Notes under the pieces: generated by a model
Database searches by the model: none
What the model was told of the DNA's origin: nothing
What the model saw: the letters and a program-made list of their open reading frames with translations, nothing else
In this document: positions 9,701-17,391 of the stretch, in pieces
Layout of the letters: every line of letters starts with the position of its first letter
How positions within the stretch are numbered: the stretch's first letter is position 1
Program-made: the position numbers and the translations under genes
Origin: Pseudanabaena sp. PCC 6802
GTDB lineage: Bacteria > Cyanobacteriota > Cyanobacteriia > Pseudanabaenales > Pseudanabaenaceae
Length of the DNA: 64,000 nt
Direction: 5' to 3'
Assembly: GCF_000332175.1 (NCBI RefSeq)
Contig: NZ_KB235914.1
Location: 2,848,868-2,912,867 of the forward strand

Positions 9701-10007
9701 CGAATAGATCGCCAGTGTGTATCCTATTACCGTCAATAAATATTTCAGCTAGGGATGCCCACCAGAGTAAACTCAATCGCAAAGTCGCACCCTGAATGGA
9801 TAAACCGTTGACGGATTTTGGTACTTGCCAGGTTTGTTGGCAGCAAATGCGATCGCCCAGCTCGAGCATCAACATGCCTTTCTCATTCAGCGGTATAGGC
9901 TGAGAGTTAGGATCGGCTCCCCGCTCATGCCAATCCGATAAAATACCGATCTGAGCAAAGGAGCGCAGGTTACCGATAATTTGGTCTAATCGCTGTGAAA
10001 TATCCAA
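6732..10007 (-). CDS. GH38 alpha-mannosidase
   Basis: A 1091-residue cytosolic-type glycoside hydrolase that removes alpha-linked mannose with retention. The catalytic half shows the zinc ligands His229 and Asp231 in NAHIDVAWLWA, the nucleophile/zinc ligand Asp341 in WLPDTFGFNWQLP, and a later MLNQFHDILPGTS that supplies the fourth ligand. The C-terminal half is the usual beta-sandwich region (YLKVTINSQTGDIDQIFDK, YEIPMGAIARS, FPLSF). There is no signal peptide. Length and motifs fit the bacterial/vacuolar type. The gene is alone between two copies of an inverted repeat, so it may have moved as a unit. Confidence 0.93.
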   Translation of the reverse strand: MDISQRLDQIIGNLRSFAQIGILSDWHERGADPNSQPIPLNEKGMLMLELGDRICCQQTWQVPKSVNGLSIQGATLRLSLLWWASLAEIFIDGNRIHTGDLFDQKCRLLLAQNIEPERTFTFTLNLIAPKHDRGALQKSEILFEYPHLPCDPGKLATELGIIQAYLPQLLDRNFNLDASASQLERLLAKANSQGIDSEWLSELAEIRRSLLPIGEFLKHRKVYLLGNAHIDVAWLWAIAETKDVMQRTFSSALQLQKDYPELIFNQSTALSYLWMEEEYPELFAQIQTSVRAGKWEPIGSMWVEPDCNLPNGESLIRQILYGKQYFREKFGRDSRIAWLPDTFGFNWQLPQILSKSGFVAFITQKLTWNDTNKFPHQIFWWQGLDGSKIFTYFSNEIGLGIEPVAIAKFLSQQEQKHSIPECLWLYGVGDRGGGPTADMLDLGREWSKSDLFFTLESSTAEDFILKLKQEMDESSIPCWQDELYLEFHRGTYTTKADQKRKHRRAEILIANTEKIRAIAAIAQQAAYPQPALNKAWQGLMLNQFHDILPGTSIPEVFHDADLVWDEVARLCQSIIAQVLGDPHEKMYPNICRGSAPVPAPNLGINTEDLPLQDSSLPLSIAIWNFLNWSRTEVIEIAALSPSPSPLGKGGQNPSDPATLNYEDDDRAKNLQFGLASVANLANPSPELLPIQKTEKGILIIAKDIPSFGFANYQILPAESDRFVAPIPPVSITSSELNPEIYLENQYLKVTINSQTGDIDQIFDKRYNNSLLGKSCELQFFSDRGQYWDAWNIDPAYESKQLPNAQLESLIIQEQGPIRVSLSIVKRFGRSRFQQDIYLDAYSAYVTVKNIVDWQEDRVLVKMAFPLSFSAPFATYEIPMGAIARSTMAETPEARAKFEVPAQFWADLSSDGIGLSVLNDCKYGYDAKPDRLRLTLLRSPNWPALHADRGVSEFTYRLLPHQGSWQHAQIVREGYNLNNPLEIFPSRPTGQDDDRDCWSFLSISSKAIVLSAFKLAEDTSGWIVRLYEAHGERVTTEVAFSSEIKTVVECDLMERDFGETIARSLHQFSCEFQPYEIKTFRVQFGSKSALGD

Positions 10008-10070
10008 ATCCTTTGCCTCTTTATCTATGCAAGATTATGCCAAATCCCAATACATTAACCCCTTTTCTTG

Positions 10071-10154
10071 CAGTCTGCGTAGGCAGACTTTGTTTCTATA
10101 GCTGCGACTTCTAGTCGCCAGGCAATTATAGGGGTAATTCATGCGGATTTGATA
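10071..10154 (-). repeat. Inverted repeat flanking the alpha-mannosidase gene, right copy
   Basis: The inverse counterpart of 6579-6662, between the start of the mannosidase gene and the end of the antiporter gene. It shares the hairpins GTCTGCGTAGGCAGAC and GCGACTTCTAGTCGC. It just touches the antiporter stop region and may act as a transcription terminator. Confidence 0.75.
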
Positions 10155-11498
10155 TTACGTCCAGATCAAAAAGCGTAGAATCATGTAAATGGCGGCGGCG
10201 ACAAGCTGTAGAAACATCACTGGAATGCCATAGCGCAGGAATTTTTTGAACGTGATACGCTTGCCGTGCTGCTCGGCAATCCCAGCCGCCACAATATTCG
10301 ACGAAGCTCCCACTACAGTTCCATTTCCACCGAGCGTGGCACCATACATCATGGCATAAAACAGGGGCAGAACGATCGCGGGAAATTGTCCCTTGAAGTC
10401 CGGTGATAGAACCTCTGCACCTGCAAACCCCACGTTTACGACATATTGTTTTAGCAAGGGTACCATTGCCACCACCAGCGGGATATTGGGTACTACACTG
10501 GATATCAATCCCACAAAAAAGAGGATGACAATCGAACCAAGGAAAATATTTTTTCCCAAAAGTACTGTTAAAACCCCTGATAAAGAAGTGATAACCCCTG
10601 TCTTCTCCAATCCTCCAATTACAACAAAGATACACATAAAGAAAATCAGCGTACTCCAATCAACATCTCGCAAAATGTGGCTGACGGTATCGATTTTGCT
10701 GTGGTGGGCGAGCATCATAGCTAGGGCTGCACCCAGGAGTGCAACTGTAGCTGGCGAGACTGGAACCGGTAGCGATTCTCCGACTACGAAAAATACAAGT
10801 ACAAAGGCTGCGATTAGTGCTCCCACAATTAAAGTACGGGGATGATTGATTTTAGGGCGCGGCAGTTCTTCTAAACTATCGAGCTTTTTATTCCAGATTT
10901 TGCGAAACAAAAATGGGAGAACGGCAACAACTACACCAACAGCGATCGCGCCACCCAGACTAAGCCGTATTAGATAGTCGGTAAAGCTGAGATTAACCGC
11001 ATCGCCCACAATATAGGTGGCGGGATCTCCAACGATGGTCAACAGCCCCGAACTATTGGCAACGAACACCATCAAAATTAAGAGCGGCACAAAATCTACG
11101 CCCACTTCCTGTGCCATCGGCGGCACCAGCGGTGCCAGCAGCATCACGGTTGTTGCATTTGGTAAGAAAGCACAGATGGGCGTGGTAATCGCCACAATGC
11201 CCAGCAATAGGCGATCGCCCCTTCCTTTCGCCAAAATCACAATTTGCGTTGCCAGGTAGTCAAATATCTTAGTGGGTTCAAACGCCCGCACCATCACCAT
11301 CACGCCAAAAAACAGACCGAGCGTGCCGTGGCTTTGACCGATGTAGCCAATTGCTTGTTGCAGGGTCATCACATTCGCCGCCACCAGGATTAATGCACCT
11401 AGAAATGCAGCAACAGTGAAGTGAATCCATTCTGTAATTAACAGGAAAATTAAACCGCCAAAGACGGCTATTGATAAAACAGCTTGCCAATTTTCCAT
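10155..11498 (-). CDS. ArsB/NhaD-family (ion transporter superfamily) permease
   Basis: A 447-residue integral membrane protein with about 11-12 hydrophobic helices and two inverted halves. Signatures are FFGVMVMVRAFEPTKIFDYLA, AFLPNATTVMLLAPLVPPMA, ANSSGLLTIVGDPATYIVGDAV and, in the second half, LISSVVPNIPLVVAMVPL and LGGNGTVVGASSNIVAAGIAE. The paired N-A-T and G-N-G/G-D-P hairpins are typical of the IT superfamily, which includes NhaD Na+/H+ antiporters and ArsB. Substrate cannot be told from sequence; no ars genes are adjacent. Start is the ATG at 11498. Confidence 0.88.
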   Translation of the reverse strand: MENWQAVLSIAVFGGLIFLLITEWIHFTVAAFLGALILVAANVMTLQQAIGYIGQSHGTLGLFFGVMVMVRAFEPTKIFDYLATQIVILAKGRGDRLLLGIVAITTPICAFLPNATTVMLLAPLVPPMAQEVGVDFVPLLILMVFVANSSGLLTIVGDPATYIVGDAVNLSFTDYLIRLSLGGAIAVGVVVAVLPFLFRKIWNKKLDSLEELPRPKINHPRTLIVGALIAAFVLVFFVVGESLPVPVSPATVALLGAALAMMLAHHSKIDTVSHILRDVDWSTLIFFMCIFVVIGGLEKTGVITSLSGVLTVLLGKNIFLGSIVILFFVGLISSVVPNIPLVVAMVPLLKQYVVNVGFAGAEVLSPDFKGQFPAIVLPLFYAMMYGATLGGNGTVVGASSNIVAAGIAEQHGKRITFKKFLRYGIPVMFLQLVAAAIYMILRFLIWT

Positions 11499-11719
11499 AA
11501 AATCCTTTGTTTTTTAGTCAGATTTAGGACATCATCATGTGTTTTGACAAAATTTCCAGAAATATAGGTATGTCTGAGCTAGACTAGCAACCTATGCAAT
11601 CTAACATAAAGGGCTTTTAGTTGCCATCAGTACAAATTAACAGCAACCTTTGGGCATTTGTATTAAGGCTCTCAACTACAATAGTGAATTACAACAACGG
11701 TATATAAGGTAGAGGAAAC

Positions 11720-12430
11720 TTGGTAATTAGCGATCTACAATCCCACGTGGAGATGGTGGGTTTGATTTTAGTATTTGCGATCGCCCATAGCGGTTTGGCA
11801 AGTTTGCGGATGCGCGGTGAGGAATATATCGGAGCCAGGGCTTATCGAGTCATTTTTGCGCTGGTGAGTTTATCTTTAGCCGTTCCGCTGTTTATCTACT
11901 ATTTCAATCATCGCTACGATGGCGTGCAACTGTGGCAGGTGCAGGGCGTACCCGGCGTACATGAGTTTGTCTTAGGGCTGTCAGCAATCGCATTCCTATT
12001 CCTATATCCCGCCACGTTCAATCTAGGCGAGGTGGCGGCAATCCAGAAACCGCAGGTGCATCTGTTCGAGACGGGAATTACGCGCGTGGCGCGTCACCCC
12101 CAACTCATTGGCATGACTCTATGGTGTATTGCTCATACTGTGTGGTTGGGAACTTCCTTTGCACTGGTCACCGCGATCTCGCTGGTAGGCTATCACCTGT
12201 TTGGCGTGTGGCACGGCGATCGCCGCTTATATCAGCGTTATGGCGAAGCCTTCCTAGAATTAAAGCAGCGCACGTCGGTTATTCCTTTTCTAGCGATCGC
12301 GCAAGGTAGGCAAGAATTTAGGTGGCAGGAATTTATCCGCCCTGCTTATATTGGCGTTGCCATTACGATCGTGCTTTTTCGCTGGCTCCATCCCATTGCG
12401 ATCGATTCCTCAGCGCGGGTCTTTTGGTAG
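11720..12430 (+). CDS. NnrU family membrane protein, Z-ISO-like
   Basis: A 236-residue protein with six predicted membrane helices. ITRVARHPQLIGMTLWCIAHTVWLG carries the conserved HPQ motif and a second histidine; AIAHSGLASLR near the N terminus adds another. In plants and cyanobacteria this family includes the 15-cis-zeta-carotene isomerase, a haem b enzyme, so a carotenoid role is likely by family. NnrU itself is linked to denitrification in proteobacteria. The TTG at 11720 is preceded by AGAGGA; an ATG at 11753 is the alternative. The 3' end overlaps dciA by 21 bp in convergent orientation. Confidence 0.82.
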   Translation: MVISDLQSHVEMVGLILVFAIAHSGLASLRMRGEEYIGARAYRVIFALVSLSLAVPLFIYYFNHRYDGVQLWQVQGVPGVHEFVLGLSAIAFLFLYPATFNLGEVAAIQKPQVHLFETGITRVARHPQLIGMTLWCIAHTVWLGTSFALVTAISLVGYHLFGVWHGDRRLYQRYGEAFLELKQRTSVIPFLAIAQGRQEFRWQEFIRPAYIGVAITIVLFRWLHPIAIDSSARVFW

Positions 12431-13066
12431 GCGATTGGATGGTGCTGGGGATTCTTCTTCTGGTGTTGTATTGAAATAAAAAAATCTTTGTCGAGCGCAG
12501 GTACGGCACATTTGCCATCGTTGGAGCTCTCCGATGGGAGTGGCGCAACTGCAACAAGGGCATCGAGGTAGATGGGCGGTACTCTGTTTTACTGCATTTG
12601 ACCATCGCAGGAAGGCTTCGATCGCTGTTTCAGGTGGGCTAGCAGGAGTTTTGATAACTGGCTGTGGCGATCGCACAAAACTGGGATGCTTTTGCATGAG
12701 TTCGGTCGGTTCGGCAGCTTTTGCGGAGTCTACTACTTCAGTTTTGGTAACTTTTGGGGGTAAAGAAGCCCACTTAGCGGTGGAAAAATGAATGTCTGCT
12801 AAAGGCGGTGCCGAGCCTATTAGCAGGGGGTTGAGCTTGGCAAGAATGCTCCGCCGCTGAAATACCAATGCCTGCGACCAGACCGAACTGGAAACGGCTA
12901 CTTGCAAAACCTGTCGATAAATTCCACTGGGGCGAGTTTGCACCGCAACGTTATTACCGACCACGGCTTCCCAATGCTTAATTACCTGCAAAAACTGTCG
13001 CCTATGCTTCCAGGTTTCCTCTGCCTGAATGCGCTCTACGATTTGCCTTACGTCGCTTAGTGACAT
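12410..13066 (-). CDS. dciA: DciA-like DUF721 protein with C-terminal zinc ribbon
   Basis: A 218-residue protein. The N-terminal 85 residues are a DUF721 domain (LQVIKHWEAVVGNNVAVQTRP ... LQVAVSSSVWSQALVFQRRSIL), the fold of DciA, the bacterial replicative-helicase operator that loads DnaB where DnaC is absent. A proline-rich linker follows, then a four-cysteine ribbon, CPCCSCATPIGELQRWQMCRTCA. This arrangement is usual for cyanobacterial homologues. The assignment to DciA function is by family only. It is convergent with the NnrU gene. Confidence 0.8.
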   Translation of the reverse strand: MSLSDVRQIVERIQAEETWKHRRQFLQVIKHWEAVVGNNVAVQTRPSGIYRQVLQVAVSSSVWSQALVFQRRSILAKLNPLLIGSAPPLADIHFSTAKWASLPPKVTKTEVVDSAKAAEPTELMQKHPSFVRSPQPVIKTPASPPETAIEAFLRWSNAVKQSTAHLPRCPCCSCATPIGELQRWQMCRTCARQRFFYFNTTPEEESPAPSNRLPKDPR

Positions 13067-13144
13067 TGATTGTTATTGATTGTTATGGCACAAGTTATAT
13101 TGCTATTTATTTCTACCAAATTTCCAGTCTTCCCCGCCAGGAAG

Positions 13145-13258
13145 TTAGGCAAGATAGCTTTCTAAGAGCTTGATGAATTCTTGCTTGGAGACAGCGGCAT
13201 AGGCAAAGTTGAGGAGATCTTTAGCGATCGAATTACTGCGATCTCTATTCGCGATCTT
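13145..13258 (-). pseudogene. Short C-terminal coding remnant
   Basis: Downstream of xisI, the minus strand reads KIANRDRSNSIAKDLLNFAY followed by AAVSKQEFIKLLESYLA and a stop at 13145-13147, with no start codon. The heptad-rich, codon-biased look suggests the tail of a lost gene. The family is not recognised, and chance is possible. Confidence 0.25.
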
Positions 13259-13265
13259 TTATTTC

Positions 13266-13601
13266 TTAGGCCACCCCAAACTCAGTATACTTCCGCACAT
13301 AGGGTGCTTGAAAACCTAATACAATATCCTCCTTAGGTACTCCCATTGCTACCAATTCATGTGCCACCCGCAGTTCTGTTGTATTTTGCTGCACCCAAAT
13401 CTTGCCATCCTTAATATCCAGATGTAGCACGCAGCCATGCACCCGCCGATGTCCATCCCAACCGACATCGACCACCTGATAACGATCCTGTTGCGTATCG
13501 AAAATCGTTTGCGATTCAATCTCACCATTAGAAATAGGAGTCGCCGCATATTCTGTCAACAGCGCTTGCACGAACTGACGATACTGCTCTATCTCATCCA
13601 T
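13266..13601 (-). CDS. xisI: XisI family protein
   Basis: A 111-residue XisI homologue. Recognisable blocks are YRQFVQALLTEYA, FDTQQDRYQVVDVGWDG, HLDIKDGKIWVQQNTTE, VAHELVAMGVPKEDIVLGF and a final YTEFGVA. XisH and XisI were named as accessory factors for excision of the fdxN element in Anabaena; most genomic copies occur as xisH-xisI pairs of unknown role, possibly toxin-antitoxin-like or nuclease-related. The ATG at 13601 overlaps the end of the broken xisH frame, the usual coupling of the pair. XisI itself looks intact. Confidence 0.9.
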   Translation of the reverse strand: MDEIEQYRQFVQALLTEYAATPISNGEIESQTIFDTQQDRYQVVDVGWDGHRRVHGCVLHLDIKDGKIWVQQNTTELRVAHELVAMGVPKEDIVLGFQAPYVRKYTEFGVA

Positions 13602-13854
13602 TGTAGAATCACCTCATTTAATGGGGCATAAACAATTCGATTAATTTGGTATCGCTCTACCGAGATTTGCAAAAACTCCCTTTGAAAAAAAGCTTCATGC
13701 CTGCCCTTTCTGCTGCTAGTAAACGCTCTGCACCCAAGTCAATTTCAAACTTTGCCCCACCAGCTTCCATCTTCAGTGGATCGTCAGTAATTACCCAATT
13801 CTCCTTCTGAAGCGCCACTTTGACAGCTTCATGAAATAGATCCCGATCAGCCAT
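13589..13854 (-). pseudogene. xisH: xisH with internal deletion and frameshift
   Basis: The first 55 or so residues are a good XisH N terminus: ADRDLFHEAVKVALQKENW, DDPLKMEAGGAKFEIDLGAE, RLLAAERAG. The frame then ends after FCKSR at 13657. In another frame just downstream, FLQISVERYQINRIVYAPL and NEVILQWMR match the family's C terminus and stop at 13589-13591, overlapping the xisI ATG. About 50 middle residues, holding part of the nuclease-like core, are missing. It is therefore inactive unless the fragments have another use. Confidence 0.8.
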
Positions 13855-13966
13855 TTTACCTATGCAAATATTTAACCCTATCTTACCTCCAGTACCCCAA
13901 TCTGACTTAACTTCTAGTCTTCATTGTAAGGTGAGTTACTGAAATACACAATGACATATGTATTAA

Positions 13967-14036
13967 TATGCGCATATTTTCCTTGACATGCATTTTAAGA
14001 TATGCGTATCATTTAAATTAAATTAATACGCATTTA
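13967..14036 (+). promoter_or_regulatory. Promoter with repeated palindromic operators
   Basis: The region upstream of the fusion gene holds a perfect 14-bp palindrome AATATGCGCATATT, a near palindrome GATATGCGTATC, and a half site TAATACGCATT. A TTGACA at 13983-13988 and TATCAT 18 bp downstream make a plausible sigma-70 promoter that overlaps the second operator. Repeated operators over a promoter are typical of autoregulated ribbon-helix-helix proteins. Confidence 0.55.
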
Positions 14037-14045
14037 GAGTTAATC

Positions 14046-15323
14046 ATGCCTGCGCTGAATATCTATGTTACTGATGAGCTTAAAGATCGCATGAATAAGG
14101 TTGATGCTAATTGGTCAGAAATATGTCGTAGAGCAATAGAAGTAGAACTACTGCGTTTTGAGGAGCAGGCATCACACCAATTTGAACTTGTTGAGGTAAA
14201 AGAATGGATCAGCGAGTCTTTAGATCCAACCTCAGTCCACAGCAATGTTGTAGTGAAACCTTTTTTACACAAAACAGATTCCTCAAAAAATGAGGTGAAG
14301 GTACTTCTGGATTTCTACACGGAGTTAATGTCAGAACTACATAAGTTTCATTTGACTACTCTTAAAGGAAACCTTGGCAATTTGTTGGAGGTTAAGCATC
14401 GAGCTGACGTTTTGTTCCCGGGACGTGACTGGTTATCCGGCAGCTTAGGCATTAAGCTACAAATGTGTTTTAACCATCCTGTAACATCTACGCAAAAATT
14501 AACCTTAGAGCCTGTCAAGGCAGAATTAGTAACTTTGTCCATACAAGAGGAACATACAAACTTCTCGGTAAAAAATGAGGTTCTTCCTCTACTTCATGCT
14601 CCAACTTCACAATTGGCGACTGTTGAAAAGTTTATCGATATTGAGCCAGAGATTGTTGAATACGAGAGTACCAACTTTAAAGTTCCATCTTTTCCTAGTG
14701 AAGTTTATTCTGATTTTAGGAAAGCATGGAACAATGTCTATGAAGAACTTTACTGTGGTAAGTGCAAACCAATTTCCTCTACTATTATCAAGCGACTTTG
14801 GAAAGGATGGTATCATCCAAACATAGAAACAGATATTGAAAACTGGGGATTTGAGTGGAGCGAAAAGAATAGTCATCGGGAACCAGAAGATGAACAAGAG
14901 GAGTTAGTAAATAAGTTTTATGAAGAATTCTTAGGGGATAACTACTGTGGTGGACGAGACTGGATTTTTCTCGCCTTTATTGAGTTTGTCTCAAAATTCA
15001 TATTTGACGGGGAATTTCTAGAGTTAAGTAGGATCGACCCATTACAGCTAAACTCGCTACCTCTAGATGAACGAGATAGCCTTCCAGCACAATCAGGAAT
15101 TTACTTTGTACTAGATGAATTGGGAACGATTCACTACATTGGGATGTCTGTCAATCTTCAACGACGATGGTACTCACACCATCGGCAGGAAGACTTTGAT
15201 TTGATTGAGAGGGCAAAAATTGCATATATTTCTGCACTTCCTAAACATTATCTTAGAGAAATAGAAGCTGCTTTGATTCAAAGCTTTGTTCCACGACTTA
15301 ATGTATTGGGAAAACTGGCTTAA
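14046..15323 (+). CDS. Ribbon-helix-helix / GIY-YIG nuclease fusion
   Basis: A 425-residue protein. Residues 1-45 (MPALNIYVTDELKDRMNKVD, WSEICRRAIEVELL) look like a beta-helix-helix DNA-binding domain of the antitoxin type. Residues about 60-330 are unrecognised, aromatic- and acid-rich, with GRDW motifs (FPGRDWLSGSLGIKLQ and YCGGRDWIFLAF). Residues 345-420 are a GIY-YIG nuclease: SGIYFVLDELGTIHYIGMS, VNLQRRWYSHHR, and the metal-binding glutamate in EIEAALIQSFVPRLN. It probably binds the palindromes upstream of its own gene. No partner gene is adjacent; it follows the xisHI locus and precedes an aminotransferase. Target and role are unknown. Confidence 0.75.
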   Translation: MPALNIYVTDELKDRMNKVDANWSEICRRAIEVELLRFEEQASHQFELVEVKEWISESLDPTSVHSNVVVKPFLHKTDSSKNEVKVLLDFYTELMSELHKFHLTTLKGNLGNLLEVKHRADVLFPGRDWLSGSLGIKLQMCFNHPVTSTQKLTLEPVKAELVTLSIQEEHTNFSVKNEVLPLLHAPTSQLATVEKFIDIEPEIVEYESTNFKVPSFPSEVYSDFRKAWNNVYEELYCGKCKPISSTIIKRLWKGWYHPNIETDIENWGFEWSEKNSHREPEDEQEELVNKFYEEFLGDNYCGGRDWIFLAFIEFVSKFIFDGEFLELSRIDPLQLNSLPLDERDSLPAQSGIYFVLDELGTIHYIGMSVNLQRRWYSHHRQEDFDLIERAKIAYISALPKHYLREIEAALIQSFVPRLNVLGKLA

Positions 15324-15362
15324 CAGTTACGCGAGCTTTCTATAGTGGGATATCACTAAGCT

Positions 15363-16541
15363 TTAGATTGCGGTTTTGTGGATAAATTCTCCGATCTTCT
15401 GGGCGGCTAAGCGCAGGACTTCTGGATCGTGTACCAGCGCAAACCGAACGTAACCTTCGCCATATTTGCCGAAACCTGCGCCAGGTGAAAGTGCCACACC
15501 TGTTGTTTGCACCAGATCCATACAAAACTTAACCGAATCCCGCGCCCATTGCTCTGGCAGCTTTGCCCATAGGTACATCGTCGATGGCGGAGTCGGGATC
15601 TGCCAGCCAATTTCATGTAGGGCTGCCACCATCGCATCCCGCCGTTGCCGAAAAATATCAGTAGAGCGCGTCACCTCGGTGCGATCGCCCAACAAAGCCG
15701 CGATCGCGCCGCGCATGATGCCGCGATATTGGTTGAAGTCCACAACTGCCTTTATCTGCCGCAGAGCGCTAATTAACTGCCGATTCCCCACCGCAAACCC
15801 AATCCGAAAGCCGCCCATGCTATAGGACTTTGACATCGTAAAAAACTCAATCGAGACCGATCTTTCCCGATCCGATTGCAAAATCGACGGTGGTGTGGAG
15901 CCATCAAACACGAAGTCCACGTAGGGAAAATCGTGTACCAGCACCAGATTATGAGTTTGGCAAAACTGCACTGCCCGATCGAAAAACTCCCGCGAGGCGA
16001 TCGCCGTGGTGGGGTTATGGGGATAGCTCAGTACCATTAATTTCGACTGCGCTAGCACGGGGGTGGGAATATCGTCAAATACAGGTAGGAAGGCATTCTC
16101 AGCTAGTAATGGCATTCCGTAGATCTGCCCGCCAGCCAGGTGAACGCCGCCGTAGTGGGAAGGATAGCCAGGATCTAAGAGCAGAGCAAAGTCACCCGGA
16201 TTTAAAATTGCCAGCGGTAAATGGGCGGTACCCTCTTGGGAGCCAATCAACGGCATTACCTCCGCGTCCGGATCGACGCTCGCGCCAAACCTGCGCTCTA
16301 CCCAGGTTGCTGCTGCCGCTCGCATGTCGCCAATATCGCGAAACAGGGCATAGCCGTGGGTACCAGGATCGTTTAAAGCTGCTGCGATCGCCTCCAGAAT
16401 GTGCGGTGCGGTGGGCAGGTCGGACGAACCCAGCGAAAGGTCGAGAATTGTTTGACCGGCTCGGTTCGCCGCCGCCTTGGCGGTATCCATGTCGGCGAAT
16501 ACATTAGAACCTAAAGGTTTAAGGCGATCTGCAAATTGCAT
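15363..16541 (-). CDS. PLP-dependent aminotransferase, LL-diaminopimelate/aspartate type
   Basis: A 392-residue class I/II fold-type I aminotransferase. The Schiff-base lysine is Lys238 in TMSKSYSMGGFRIGFAVG; the phosphate-binding and substrate residues are in IGSQEGTAHLPLAIL, DPGYPSHYGG, SYPHNPTTA and HDFPYVDFVFDG; the C-terminal arginine is in GYVRFALVHD. The succinyldiaminopimelate/LL-DAP aminotransferase-like subgroup is favoured by the pattern GSSDLPTAPHILEAI, but substrate cannot be fixed from sequence. Cytoplasmic, monocistronic. Confidence 0.88.
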   Translation of the reverse strand: MQFADRLKPLGSNVFADMDTAKAAANRAGQTILDLSLGSSDLPTAPHILEAIAAALNDPGTHGYALFRDIGDMRAAAATWVERRFGASVDPDAEVMPLIGSQEGTAHLPLAILNPGDFALLLDPGYPSHYGGVHLAGGQIYGMPLLAENAFLPVFDDIPTPVLAQSKLMVLSYPHNPTTAIASREFFDRAVQFCQTHNLVLVHDFPYVDFVFDGSTPPSILQSDRERSVSIEFFTMSKSYSMGGFRIGFAVGNRQLISALRQIKAVVDFNQYRGIMRGAIAALLGDRTEVTRSTDIFRQRRDAMVAALHEIGWQIPTPPSTMYLWAKLPEQWARDSVKFCMDLVQTTGVALSPGAGFGKYGEGYVRFALVHDPEVLRLAAQKIGEFIHKTAI

Positions 16542-16615
16542 AAACTTTCCCAGAGCAAGGTAGAGATTAAGTATATTAGTAGAAGCAAAACATATAGGTA
16601 TACAGGTCTAAAGTC

Positions 16616-16825
16616 ATGGCATGTAAAAAAAGATCTACGCTAGCCACAGCGATTCGACTGCATCGTAATTTTCACTTCAAAACTGGACTGCTACTAGATA
16701 CTGGTGTCAGACTTCTTGGCGTTCATCGTTGCCTGCTTACTAAACCATTCTACAAAGCCGCAAAGTTGGCAGGTTATGCAAACGTTGCACTGGCAAGTAT
16801 GGCACTGGTCGTACTTGAGGACTAA
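16616..16825 (+). CDS. Possible small hypothetical protein
   Basis: A 69-residue frame with a basic N terminus and a hydrophobic C-terminal segment (AGYANVALASMALVVL). It has an AGG about 12 bp upstream and occupies an otherwise empty gap. I do not recognise it, and it may not be real. Confidence 0.35.
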   Translation: MACKKRSTLATAIRLHRNFHFKTGLLLDTGVRLLGVHRCLLTKPFYKAAKLAGYANVALASMALVVLED

Positions 16826-16860
16826 CTATACCTACCTGGTTGACTGAGCAAATTCTGTAA

Positions 16861-16920
16861 GGGCGGGTTTAGCAAGTAAGTAAACGGTTTTATACAGAGC
16901 TTTTAGGCAAAACCCGCCCC
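16861..16920. repeat. GGCAGGTTT-type hairpin repeat, copy 1
   Basis: GGGCGGGTTTAGC and AAAACCCGCCCC form a 10-bp inverted repeat around a loop of about 40 nt. The same ends recur at 27379-27434 and 37968-38030, with a half copy near 38108. It may also terminate transcription of the small upstream frame. Confidence 0.55.
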
Positions 16921-17007
16921 CTACCACCACTTGGGCTTTTTAAAACTTTTGTCAGTCAATGAGGATAGCTAAATATATTTTAGAAAAACATTGGAGAAAT
17001 AACAGAA

Positions 17008-17361
17008 ATGATTACTTTGACAGATGCGGCGATCGCGCGAGTAAGAAATCTACAAACACAAAAGGGGACTACTGCCCCTCTAAGGGTTGGGATTAAAAAA
17101 GGTGGCTGTTCCGGGCTTTCCTACGTCATGGAGTTTGCCGAGCAACTGCAACCGGACGATAACCAATTTGAGTGCAATGGCGTTAATGTTGTCGTCAACG
17201 ACGAAAATTTACCCCAATTGCAAGGTTTGGAACTAGACTATACGGAAGACTTTATGGGTGGTGGTTTCCGCTTTCGCAACCCCAATGCCAGTAAGTCTTG
17301 CAGTTGCGGCACCTCCTTTGCCACGCCCAAGGAGACAGGTACTCCTGTAAGCTGTAGCTAG
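17008..17361 (+). CDS. A-type iron-sulfur carrier (IscA/SufA/ErpA family)
   Basis: A 117-residue HesB-fold protein that carries Fe-S clusters or iron to target apoproteins. The three conserved cysteines are Cys34 (GGCSGLSYVMEF) and Cys98/Cys100 (SKSCSCGTSF); FMGGGFRFRNPNAS is the family's C-terminal loop. ATG at 17008 follows GGAGAAATAACAG. The solute-binding protein gene follows 30 bp later in the same direction, but no other suf genes are nearby. Confidence 0.93.
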   Translation: MITLTDAAIARVRNLQTQKGTTAPLRVGIKKGGCSGLSYVMEFAEQLQPDDNQFECNGVNVVVNDENLPQLQGLELDYTEDFMGGGFRFRNPNASKSCSCGTSFATPKETGTPVSCS

Positions 17362-17391
17362 TCAAAGCTCAAATCGATCGTTACTCCGTCA

